Below are positions 47,095-57,786 of a DNA stretch of 64,000 bases, piece by piece. The position numbers were made by a program, and so were the translations under genes. This DNA comes from Tomocerus qinae. Taxonomy: Eukaryota > Arthropoda > Collembola > Entomobryomorpha > Tomoceridae. The DNA lies in the NCBI GenBank assembly GCA_020055645.1, contig CM034546.1, forward strand, positions 134,933,875-134,997,874, given 5' to 3'. Every line of letters starts with the position of its first letter. Position 1 is the first letter of the stretch. The notes beneath the pieces were generated by a model. The model ran no database searches and was not told the DNA's origin. It saw nothing but the letters and a program-made list of their open reading frames with translations.

Positions 47095-47775
47095 TCACCA
47101 CTGACGTCCCCGTCGGGGTAAGTCGTTTCTTATATTTCCGAAGGTGTTACAGTAGAGAGCTTCAGCAGATCCAGCTACATGTCCACTAGGCATTAGACAT
47201 GTGACATCCAGGTCAAAGCTGGTAGGTCTTCGGTTGTTCAAATCCTCGCCGTAGTTTACCCTTACATTCCATATGACCACTCCACCACGGTTGTTGTTCA
47301 AGAAATCCCTAACTGCATTCTCGGTATTAAACCATTGGGAAAAAAATTGTGGTCCATTGATGTAGGCATTAAAATTTCGGTTGACTGATCTGTGTTGGGG
47401 GACTAAATTGTACCAGCCCCCAACTCCGCCAAGCGTTGCCGCAACTAAATGCCCTGCTTCGTCATCTCTTCTTGCTTGTAAATTTCTCATAATAATTCTT
47501 AAGGGACCGTTAGGGAAGTTCCTGCGATTGTCCCTAGCAGTTACCTCTGTTATTACCGCGTGGATTTGTTCAACTCGGAAAAATTGGGGTTCTCTAGTTA
47601 TTGGGTGTTCGTAATCTCTAACTATTACCCACTTAATTGAATCCCCTGGCTGAGCATGAGGAAATGTCAAGTTTCGTGTGAAGTGACTGGCAATGTATTG
47701 GCTGAAAATTGCACGAATTTGCAGCGTCAAAATCACCAGGAGAATTGCAGAGAGCTTCTTTGTAAATGATTTCAT
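47095..47775 (-). CDS. secreted DNA/RNA non-specific endonuclease-like protein
   Basis: A single coding exon of 226 aa. Signal peptide at 1-25 (MKSFTKKLSAILLVILTLQI). The C-terminal half has the nuclease core: RRDDEAGHLVAATLGGVGG (catalytic His109), then YNLVPQHRSVNRN (metal-binding Asn) and an alpha-beta tail. This matches the compact betabetaalpha-metal endonuclease domain of bacterial effectors (EssD/RHS-associated type) more than mitochondrial EndoG. The Asp/Arg before Gly-His of many members is Glu-Ala here. A CTATTTCACAG acceptor just upstream suggests a 5' untranslated exon. Absent from the corresponding part of duplication copy 2. Likely extracellular nucleic-acid degradation; bacterial origin is a hypothesis. 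Confidence 0.75.
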   Translation of the reverse strand: MKSFTKKLSAILLVILTLQIRAIFSQYIASHFTRNLTFPHAQPGDSIKWVIVRDYEHPITREPQFFRVEQIHAVITEVTARDNRRNFPNGPLRIIMRNLQARRDDEAGHLVAATLGGVGGWYNLVPQHRSVNRNFNAYINGPQFFSQWFNTENAVRDFLNNNRGGVVIWNVRVNYGEDLNNRRPTSFDLDVTCLMPSGHVAGSAEALYCNTFGNIRNDLPRRGRQW

Positions 47776-48629
47776 ATTCTGTGAAATAGAAATCAATTTT
47801 TTAACATAATATATATTATATAAAAAATTTTCGAACCACTATAGACTTGATTAAATTTTTTTAATTGTATACTTAAATATTCTATGTGGAAAGCAAAAAC
47901 CAACCGTAAACGCTTCGATGTTTAAATAGCGGACGAAAATATTGGATTTTCTAATGACTTGATACTAGTTGATACTGCGTAAAGAATGGACGTACAATAT
48001 GATATTTATGTACAAGCAAAATGAACCAAGCATCTATATAATATTATAGCAAGAGTTGGTCGTATTTATAGTGTTAGTATTAACATATTATTCAATCTGT
48101 TGGTAGGTAAGCAAGTTTTACCAAGTATTAAACACTAACAGATAAGTATTTAGGTTAAGACGTGTCCGACTGACTGGGCGTCTTTGGGTGTGTCATTCTT
48201 AATTGTGAATCTTAATTTTATTTATCTAGTGTAGAATATGTACATTAACGCCCACTCCCTTGAGTAGTAAATGATGAGATGGTGAAGAGCCAGTGTTAGA
48301 TAATTAATAGCAAATAAATATATTGATTACAAGATAAACAGGATGCCACATAATGTAGTTATTGGGTAGCCAATACTGTTGGACGCTTACGTAGAAAACA
48401 ACTTGGCCTTTTTTCGTTTATTGGGTTGGGAGCAACTTTGTTTTCTGTTAATCTGGGATTTACATGCATACGTATTATAAGCCACCGCGCCAAAATGAAC
48501 TACGTATTGTGTATGCTTGAATTCTGTTAATTATGCCACCAAGACCATCCTTTGCCTTCGCATGTACAGAATCTTATAATTTAAGCTTTGCAACTTTATT
48601 TTTTATTTACAAGAAATAAATTTGATGAG
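47776..48629. other. intergenic; contains part of a rearranged duplication
   Basis: From about 48240 to 48610 the sequence matches 60018-60420 (for example gtagttattgggtagccaat against a near-identical copy), the region downstream of paralogue 2. No gene. Confidence 0.6.
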
Positions 48630-48920
48630 CTAATCGTTTTTAGATTTGGTAGAGTTGACGACATAGAATAAAATGTAATTCAAAGGATACTTGATAATGT
48701 TGAAATTAGCATGACCAAAAACACATGTGTGATGTAACAGGACAGTTTTCCATAAAAGTTCATTTAATTGTAAAGATGACGCATTTAAATCCCACTAGAA
48801 AACAGACTTGGAAGTGAAAAATGGTACTCATTTGCCAATCCCACAGAAAAGGGCATCTTGCAAAGTGATGACACCGATATCTGCTTTCTTCATGCTGGCA
48901 ATAACAACAGAGGATTTTCT
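48630..48920 (-). pseudogene. truncated copy of the 3' end of the MpaB-type oxygenase gene
   Basis: Matches 62170-62490 of the intact gene on the same strand. It has a 1-nt deletion near 48710, loss of about 23 nt near 48780 and of 5 nt near 48910, so the frame is destroyed. It ends abruptly after gaggattttct; the rest of the gene is absent. Confidence 0.85.
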
Positions 48921-49414
48921 CATAACATCGGACATCCCAATCAAAATATATTACATAAATTCATTTTTACGTTTTGCTTTTATATTGCTTTGCTACATTA
49001 ACAGTTACGAAAACATTAACTTATAGCACTTCACGCTGTTCAGGAATAAGATTAAACTAGTTTTAATCGATGGTGCTAGTATCGTCTCCATAGTTACTAA
49101 CATTTGGTAATGATCATGTAACTGGAAAAAGCCCGTCCTACGGACGGGAAATTATCAACACTCCCCACTCCTAACAATACCAAATCCAATCATTTTACCA
49201 AAAAGTGAAATCTTTTCTAACGTTGCCTTTTATCATCCGCGCAGCATTTGGTTTAATTTCGAAATATTGTAATTATTCTTGCGCCTGCGTACTTACACGA
49301 AGTTCATCTTTTACATTCAAACATTATCACGGAAATTTTTCATTGCGCAACTCCACTTTAAGATTATCTTATGGGTATGATTATGACCAAAGGTATCCCT
49401 CTTAGTCTACCACA

Positions 49415-49810
49415 TATATTTTTACTTTTCGAATCGGAGAGAAAAATAAATATTTTGTGTTGTTACTTATCGAAAACAGGGCAATCAAAGTAGTGCATGA
49501 AAAAGCATCAACTCTTGATCGTAAAGCAATGATGCAAAAAGTTCAAATTATTCAAATACAATACTACTAGGTAGACCATTGGGCAATTATTGAAAAAAAT
49601 AGGATCTGGAGTAACACTTGATTGTTTTAATTATGCCTCATAAGTGTTAACAAAATAGGACATAATTAGTTTCCATTTCAATGCGTCAACTATTGATTAT
49701 GTTTACATTTTACCACTATAATTTCCATGCCCCCATATTTGTGTAACATTGAATGAATGGAAAATGTTAAATAGAAGCAACTTTTTACTGGCGAACAATT
49801 GAATTTACTA
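49415..49810 (-). repeat. inverted copy of the 5' flank of the duplicated 7-exon gene
   Basis: Reverse complement of about 44160-44550 and 57270-57640, the region just upstream of both paralogues, from the ...CGAATCGGAGAGAAAAATAAA... element to the GAACAATTG junction. No coding exon follows on the minus strand, so it is a flank without its gene. A weaker related piece lies at 49240-49370. Confidence 0.75.
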
Positions 49811-50591
49811 GAAGAAGAAGTGCCGATTTCAAAATCTGTATATGTAGTGATAAAATAAACAAAATTTTAGGGGTCAGTCAACAATTTTGGGATACCAAAT
49901 GTGATTAAAAAATTAAATTGTAAAATGAATCGCTTCAGGTAGCAGTGGTGATCTCTTTTTTGGGCTATTAGAAAAAATGTTTGCTGCCATTGATCGCAAA
50001 AAAATCCGCACAGATATCAACAAAACTTAAATTCAGAGATTACTGTCGTCATCCACGAGTTCTGACAGGTAATTTAAAATTTGACCTAGATCAAGCCCCT
50101 CTCTCTATGGTCCAAATTTTTTGTCATTAGCTAATGAAATTGCAGATATCCAAGACTTAAATTTATACGATTTCCAAAATGCATTTTAAGAGGTACCGTG
50201 AATAGAGAATATTATGCACTCATAATAAAGAAATTAATATTGGGATAAATGCAAATCTAAATCTTATTTGCATGGACATTTGAGGTATTGGAAATAACTT
50301 GTGAATTAAAACATGTAGCAATATCTACAGCTAAAATCTGGAAATTAAATTGAACATAGTCATTAAACTGAAGTTTCACGGTAAAGAGATTTTGTGTCAC
50401 TTGAGTTGACTTTGAAAGCTTTATATCCATTTTGAAACGTAAGGGATAAAAGGTTAATAATATAAGTTAAGGTTAAGGCCTAAAACAAATAAGATTCATT
50501 TTTAAAGGTTTAATCTTAAGTAATTTCCAATAACTCAACTATGTCCATACAAATGAGGTTGCAATACGATTTAAATTTGGCATTCATCCTA

Positions 50592-51030
50592 GAGAGTTGC
50601 ACGGGCACATGATACAGAATTTTCACGGGCGAGCACAGGCAGATCAAGGATACCCACGGGTGGGAACGGACAGCCACGGGTAAATCGGGATGCTCACGGG
50701 CAGGCATGGGCTCATTTGCCACGGGCAGGAAATTTCATGCAGCTCGCGGGCGCCAGTATATACCCGTAAATATATATAGTAAAAAAGCCAGAAATTTTGT
50801 TTTTTTGTGTGCCCGGCCCGTGCTCATACTACAAATTTCTCACGGGCGGGCACGAGCACACAGCACAGAATTTTCACAGGTACAGGCGGGCAGGACACGG
50901 GCCAATCAAAGATGATCACGGGCGGGAACGGGGAGGCAAAGACAAATCCGAAAGCTCACAGGTGCACCGCCTAGGCGGTACGAGCGGGCATGGGCTCATT
51001 TTCTACGGGCACGGTATTCACGGTATTTGC
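50592..51030. mobile_element. truncated copy of the GC-rich hAT-type family
   Basis: Starts TAGAGAGTTGCACGGGCA, identical to the terminus of the element at 34015-37924, and contains CACGGGC(G/A)GGCACG units. The other terminus is missing, so it is a fragment or solo end. Open frames over it are repeat artefacts. Confidence 0.75.
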
Positions 51031-51364
51031 TTCATTAAATCCTACCCCTTCAAATACATTTTGGAAATCGTATAAATTTATGTCATTATGTCATGGAAAT
51101 CTGCAATTTCATTGGCTAATGACAAAAAAATTGGATTAATCAAAGAAGGGCTTGTCCGAGGTCACATTTTGAATCACTGTCAGAAGAACTCATGGTGACG
51201 ACTGTAATATAGACTACAAATATGACGGTCTACGTGGTTTACGGAATTTCTGAATTTGAAAGAAAATGTAAAATATTATCTATTCAAACAGCAAATGTGC
51301 GCGGAAATAGTTTATGAAAATACCCCCAGGTCTGCAGTTGACCGAAAATCTCTATGGTAATTAT

Positions 51365-51600
51365 TGGATTTTTTGAAATCGGCACTTCTTCTTCTAGTAA
51401 ATTCAATTATTTTCGTAGTAACTAGGTCCCATTCCTCCGGTGAATTTCAAAAGATTTACGCGTCAACATTTGGTTTAATTATCTAATAATTTAATTAGGT
51501 TAATGTTAATGGTTTAAAAATTAGGTTGCACTAAGTTCATCTTTTACATCAAACATTATCACGAAATTTTTTCATGGCGCAACTCACCTTCGCGGTTATA
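51365..51600 (-). repeat. second inverted fragment of the duplicated 5' flank
   Basis: Reverse complement of about 57070-57250 (for example CTTCGCGGTTATACTA and TTAATTAGGTTAATGTTAATGG match the complement there). Together with 49415-49810 it brackets a region holding the truncated hAT fragment, as if one inverted flank had been split by insertions. Confidence 0.65.
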
Positions 51601-52732
51601 CTAAGTAAGTATCATGACATGATGATATGACGCTAACAATACTTTATTATACTATTTATAGAATGGAGTATGTTCTTTGCATCATTACTATATAGCTGAT
51701 CCAAAATGTGAGCGAATCGTTTCAATCCGATACAATGATATAGTAAATCCATAAAAGTAGTAAGGAATAGCGTTACTACTATTCTGCCATACTTGTGTAT
51801 GCATGTAATGTTATGTAACTTCAAAGATAAGATAAGATAAATAAGTGCATCAGTACTAAAGAACATTGACTTGAGATGATTGATAGATATAGGTTCTGGG
51901 TAATTACTAGCCTAGCATGGTGGTAGTTTAGTTGAAGTCTGCATTCACTCTGTAATGGCAAAACAGAGGAGGAATGAGTATGTTTGAATCCAAAAAGAAT
52001 CAGTATCTTCAAGTCATAAAATTTGGCTTTTTAAAGGTTTATATAAGCTTTTAAAAGGCAAATATCTAAGTTCGATGACCACGGTCAGTAAACAGTTAAA
52101 ATGTTCATCGTAAAGCTCTAAGTGAAATCAGGCAAGGATTCTAATGAAGCTACAGAAAAACGTTGTGAGTCTTCAGTTTAGTTATCGAAAACTTCCCACG
52201 AAGTTGTGATTTTATACACTTATTCTGAAAATGGCCTTTTGCGGACAATAATCTTTAATTTCTAGTCTTTATTTTATAATAAAAATTAGACTATATTAAT
52301 GCAGACTAGGCATAGCAACTAAACAGTATTATGAGTTTGGCATTCGTAACTCCAATTTGAAATGTAGACAAGAAGGATTGGAAAAAAATTAAATAGAAAA
52401 CTCAAAGGAACGATTTGATCACTAAACAGTCGTAAAATATCTGACAGCAGCTTAATTACTTAGACTGGCCTTTGAATGGAAGCAGTGACTGAAGTAAAGT
52501 TCAAAAGGGTCCAATATTTTTAATTTTTAATACAACAATTTTATTCGTTTCCTGAATGCTTTTGTAACATAATTATTGCATAAAATATCACATGGCATTT
52601 TAATTTATAATAATATTAGATAATTATTTATTTAATTGATAATGGATAATGGGAGTAAAGTTCAAATGAGTTTGACAAACAGTTTGCCACTCTCTTTAAT
52701 GTATAAAAATAAACATTCTAGTTACCAGACGT
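51601..52732. other. intergenic, no gene seen
   Basis: AT-rich DNA. Minus-strand open frames at 51633-52012 show no coding features. It includes the 3' flank of the RAP1-like gene. Confidence 0.4.
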
Positions 52733-55701
52733 TTATTTTTTCAGTATCGTCATTGTCTCTAGACAAATGGGTGCTTCAGCTGCCCGTTTATTGGAGTCGA
52801 GGAACTTCTTAGCCTTCAGAAATTCTCGTAAAACGTGTCTTTTCAAATTAAAAGACTTAATGTTTGGCTGAATTTGTTTTCTAAAATGTTCTTTTAAACT
52901 CTGGTGAGTTCTGTTACCTGGTATTTCCTACAACATTTGTTTGAACATTTTAATCCAACTTAGTTTTTAAATTAATATCTCATCACACGTGAATTGAACA
53001 TAAAGTATATCTTACATTTAGATGCTCGAGGAACTGCCAGATCTTATTCCCTCGAGTATAATTATAGAATTTATGTTTTGCGATGAAGTTTATAATTGCC
53101 ATACGATCTGCCTCGGTATATTCCAGACTAAAATTGTAAAAATTTGGTAATTTCGACACCATAAAATGTATAATCTGAAAATCTGAAATCCTCGAAAATT
53201 TTACGGTACCGTTTACGCTTTTGTGGTGTACTGTGTTGTACTGTGTCGCCGTTGTTAGCAGACACATCCAGGATGTCCTCTTCCGATGAAAAATCGCTTA
53301 CAGGACTGCCAGGGGGAGATTCATTTGGCGTTTCAGTTCTAATTGCTTTTGGTAAAGGTAAAGCATGACAAGCAACCATCATACGCCCTAAACTGAGCGT
53401 ATCGTTTTCCGCTCCAATTGTCACTACTGTAGCAGATTTCGACGACGATGGCTTTTCTCTATCTTGAGGAATAAATGATTTCAACGACAATGGCTTTTCT
53501 CTATCTTGAGGAATAAATGATTTCGACGACGATGGCTTTTCTCTATCTTGAGGAATAAATGATTTCGACGACGATGGCTTTTCTCTATCTTGAGGAATAA
53601 ATGATTTCGACGACGATGGCTTTTCTCTATCTTGAGGAATAATTGATTTGGACGCCTTTTTTCCCTTTTCTTCGGCCGTAGACTTATCCTTTTGATTATT
53701 TGACATTTTAAGACCAACTTGTAATTCTGGTCTGAAAACAACACAATAGGAATTAATACAAATACAAATATAGTGGAGAGAAAGAATTGAAAATCTATGA
53801 TACGGTACCTTTTCATCAAGACTGCCATCTCTTTGACTTTGGCCGTTTTGCCTGGATGATCTTGGAAACCCGAAGTGGCTTGATCAAATTTTCGATGACA
53901 TTTTATCGAGGACTGAGGTGATTTCTCTAGAAGACCGTCTCTTCCGCACTTTTCCAACAACTTCATCCGAGAGGTCGATAACACTCCTTTCTCATTGCCG
54001 GTTACTTTAGACGCGTAGTTTTCCAGTAATGATCCTGACGAGGATGGATTTTCCTTTGCATAATGTGATTTGCTTAACGTTTCTGTCTTTCCTTTATCTG
54101 AAAATATTGAATTTTCTGCGTCTCTGTTTTCAAACGTAACTTCGTTCGCTGTTAGTAAATCAAATGCTACCTTCTTGACTTTTGGTTTACTTCCAGATGT
54201 AATTTTCTCTCCCTTATCAGTCAGTTGAGAAAAATTTGTTATTTTTTGAGGATTTTTTGTCATTTTCACAGAATTTTCTCTGTTTTCCATAGTTGATTTG
54301 GATTTTTCGCCGTCAGTAGTTTGTCGTGATGAATTATGTTTTCCTAATGGATCAGCAGGTATTGACGATACTTCCTTACTCCTAAGGTTTGACCATTTTA
54401 GTCTTCTATTAAGAATTCGATTGGCATCATATGGCCGAAACTGAGACTTTCCAATTCTGTTATTAAGTCAAAATTATAAAATTACGAATAATTTAAACCA
54501 AGCTGAAGCTATATTAAACGTACTAATACAACAACGCAACATTTCGCTTGTTTCATTAAAGAGACAACTGTGTAATTAATATGCAAGCTAGCAACTAACA
54601 ATCAGCTTTAGGACTAATTAAATTATTTTTTCTCCAATAAAACTAAGCCAATATAACAAGCTAAAATTATATTTTAATGCGTGTTAAGTTAAAAAATCTT
54701 ACAGATATTGATTTAAATCCTTTAATTTTTGATCTTCAAAGCAATCAAGAATAAACTGCTCATCAAAACGGTCGTAATTTTTGACGTAGGTGACAAGATT
54801 TCCCGAATTTTTACTACCGATAATGATCGTGTAGTCGTCTTCCAAACAGTCATCAACAACATATCCTCCTCGGCTCTAAACAGCCAAAACATGAAGATAA
54901 ATTAAAATCAACAAAAAATGCATATTTCTAATACCAATGCTATGACCCCAAATCAAAGTTTTAAACGAAGAGAGATTACGAAATTTACTAAAACATTTAC
55001 TGGTGTATACGATTTTTCATCACTTATTAATTGACTACTTATTTGGCATCACTTTCTACTATTACACATTATGTCATATGTAGCAGCAGATAGTGGTAAT
55101 GGGAGCGGGCTTTTCCCAAGTGTCAATGCCAAGTCTCAGTCACGTGACTCGTTAAAAATCATCTCTAAAGTCATCTCTAAAAGATTTTTTCATAGTTTTT
55201 TTAAAAGCCATTTGAACTACGTGGTGTACTAAAAAGTCATTCCTAAAGTTATTTCAATAACTTTAGGAAAAGTGATCGCTAAAGCCGTTTTAATCACGGG
55301 GTTTCTTAAAAGGTCATCTCAGTCTCGTAGAATTTTAAAAAGTCATCTCAATCACGTCACTCATTATAAAATCAGTTCAGTCAGATTACTTCCAGCATTT
55401 AAAAGACGATCATGTGTCAAGAGACTATGTATATATCTCACATAAGTTATCTTAGAAGAATTAGTCCCACCGCTGCGCTGACCCTCATCACTGATATAAA
55501 ATTAAAATGTGAAATAATATTCAATATTAATGGATTTAAGTGATTATTTAAACATTATACTTGTCTCACCAAAATCCTTTGACAAATCCGATCATTGGAA
55601 TTGGAGGAATCCACATGAAAAATCATGGATTCTTCACAGTCGTCATTAATACGGACCGTAAACAATTTGGCTTTCCAAGGCTTTCGAGTAGTAGTACCCA
55701 T
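52733..55701 (-). CDS. TERF2IP: RAP1/TERF2IP-like telomere protein, 6 exons
   Basis: Exons 55570-55701, 54703-54875, 53809-54456, 53210-53731, 53016-53127 and 52733-52927 join in phase to give 593 aa. N-terminal BRCT-like domain about 10-101 (AKLFTVRINDDCEESMIFHV; RGGYVVDDCLEDDYTII; FDEQFILDCFEDQKLKDLNQ). A long Ser/Lys-rich linker contains five 14-residue repeats (348-417). The Myb-type domain follows at about 493-565: LEYTEADRMAIINFIAKHKF, GNKIWQFLEHLN, then HQSLKEHFRKQI. The BRCT-linker-Myb order is the RAP1/TERF2IP layout; that protein binds telomeric shelterin and also regulates transcription. The C-terminal RCT domain of vertebrate RAP1 is not obvious; the protein ends soon after the Myb domain. 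Homology is called from motif spacing by eye. Confidence 0.75.
53434..53643 (-). repeat. 42-bp in-frame tandem repeat, five copies, in the RAP1-like gene
   Basis: Five copies of a 42-bp unit encode the 14-residue repeat FIPQDREKPSSSKS. The first has Ile for Phe, and the fourth has LSL for SSS. Copies are almost identical in DNA, indicating recent expansion. The unit is basic, phosphorylatable and disordered. Confidence 0.95.
54876..55569. repeat. RAP1-like gene intron 1 with degenerate repeats
   Basis: Within this 694-bp intron, about 55130-55400 contains many degenerate copies of AAAGTCATCTC(T/A) with spacers of 15-35 bp and a small inverted repeat AAAGTTATTTCAATAACTTT at about 55246. Function unknown. 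Confidence 0.6.
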
Positions 55702-57786
55702 TATTTCTTAATTGATAAATTCCCAGTTTTTAAAATTTCTCAGCAGTGACCAGTAGCAGCTGACAGGCTCTTTCAACTTTTTCAAAACGATGAAAGACAA
55801 ACGACGTCAGTATCTACAGTCTGGCTTTACTGACTATAGGTCTGGACCTTCTTGTGATTTTGAGATATCAAGGTGTAGATTTCAATAAAATTTGCATATA
55901 GATCTATTTACTTTCTTCGACCGTAAGTGTAATGAAAGTAGTTAATATATTTAGTAGTCACCTTCACCTGCACTAACTCCAATTGGGTTTCTTGTTTCAA
56001 CAGGAAAGGCTGGGATTTGAGTGTTGGATTGAAATGGACTGATGTAAAAATGAAGCCGCGCTCTTTAGCATTCAATTCAAATCCAAGATTTCTTGTACAA
56101 ACATCCAAGGAAGTCTCTCATCTAAGTTACAATTATTGATTGTAACTTTGTAACCCATTGCCATTTACCATTGTCTCATTTTCCAGTGTAGCTCTCCCAG
56201 CCCAGCCCGTCCAGCAGACCATTTTCCAGTTTTTATTTTTTATAGTACTACTACTGTATGTTTTTATTATTTGTAGAGACACTGGAGATTTTCTATTTTG
56301 ATTTTTCGCAGTCTAGTTAGCATCTCTGTTTTTCCTCCCATGTCGACTCAGTCTCCGTTGCCCCCTTCTTTTTTCTTTCCCAATTTTTGTCGAATTTTAT
56401 TTCTTTTAATACCGTTTTAGAAATTAAATTTGAAGAATAATTAATAAAACGAATAAAATTGTCATGTCATATCATGAACAAAAATGTCAGAAACATGCAT
56501 TTAATAAAATGCATGATTTCATAATGTGTGAGATCAACTTCATCAGATTTGATGATCGAACTAAGAGTACTAATTTCCACCAGTTTTCGAATTTCGTTAT
56601 TACGTTTCATGCCATTTTTATCTGTTAAAAGACCAATCCAATAAACAGTACATTATAACAAATCTCAAGATTGTTATTGAATTGTAAACCATTAGCTAAT
56701 GGGTAGAATTATCTGCCAGGAAAACCCCGCATTACAATTTCCATTCCACATTAATAATAAGTGTTAATAAGCTGTCTCCGTCCACCATTTGACTTAGCTA
56801 TGATAAGTAGCCTTTAGTCGAATTTGAAGGCTGTCCTTCTCATTCTGGATTGAACTGGCTGGATACATTCATTTTGGAATAGCTGTGTAATAATGATGTA
56901 GAGAACATACTATACTCCATTCTACAAATAGCATAATAGAGTATAAATAGCGTCATTTTATCCACACCACAGCAATGTACTAATCTAAGGTTTGTTACAT
57001 TGTCGCGGTCATGATAAAATGGTTTGTTACTTTGAAATATTAAGCAGACCATATCATCATGCTTATAGTATAACCGCGAAGGTGAGTTGCGCAATGAAAA
57101 AATTCCGTGATAATGTTTGATGTAAAAGATCTTAGTGTAACCTAATTAAACCGTCAACCTAATTAAATTATTAAGATAATTAAACCAAATGTTGACGCGC
57201 AAATCTTTTGAAATTCAAAGGGAGGGCTGGGGACCTAGTTACTAAGAAGATATATTGTTCGCTTGTAAAATGATGCTTCTATTTTACATCTTCCATTCAT
57301 TCAATGTTAGACAAATATGGGGCCGTGGAAATTATAGTGGCAAAATGTAACAACATAATCAATAGTTGACGCATTGAAATGGAAACTAATTATGTCCTAT
57401 TTTCTTAACACATATGGCAAGCACAATTAAAACGACCAAGTGGTACTCCAGATTCTAAATTTTTCAATTATTATTGCTTCATGATCTACCTATATTAGTA
57501 GCAGTGTATTTAAATAATTTGAACATTTTGCATCAGTGCATTGTGCAGTACGATCACGATTTGATGCTCTTTTATCTACTACTTTGCCCTGTTTCGATGA
57601 GTAAACATACGTTTTCCTTTCCGATTCGAAAAATAAAAATATATTTTAATAGACAGAAAACTATTCAAAAGTGTTTTAAATTCAATAAAACTTTTGACAT
57701 TAAAACTGAATGAGTTATCATTCTAAAGGATAGAGCTGAATTTAATAATTCTGAAGAAAATTAAAAAATAGTACAGGAATTTTAAC
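55702..57786. other. intergenic; start of duplication copy 2
   Basis: The first part is the RAP1-like 5' flank. From about 56190 it matches 43330 onward. No other gene; the open frames at 55561-55749 and 55908-56108 are shadows or chance. Confidence 0.5.

Noticed and set aside
53481-53810. Extension of the upstream RAP1 exon frame through 53481 (Arg/His-rich repeats)
   Set aside because: Read-through of intron 3 and an off-frame translation of the 42-bp repeat; the spliced frame gives a coherent protein.
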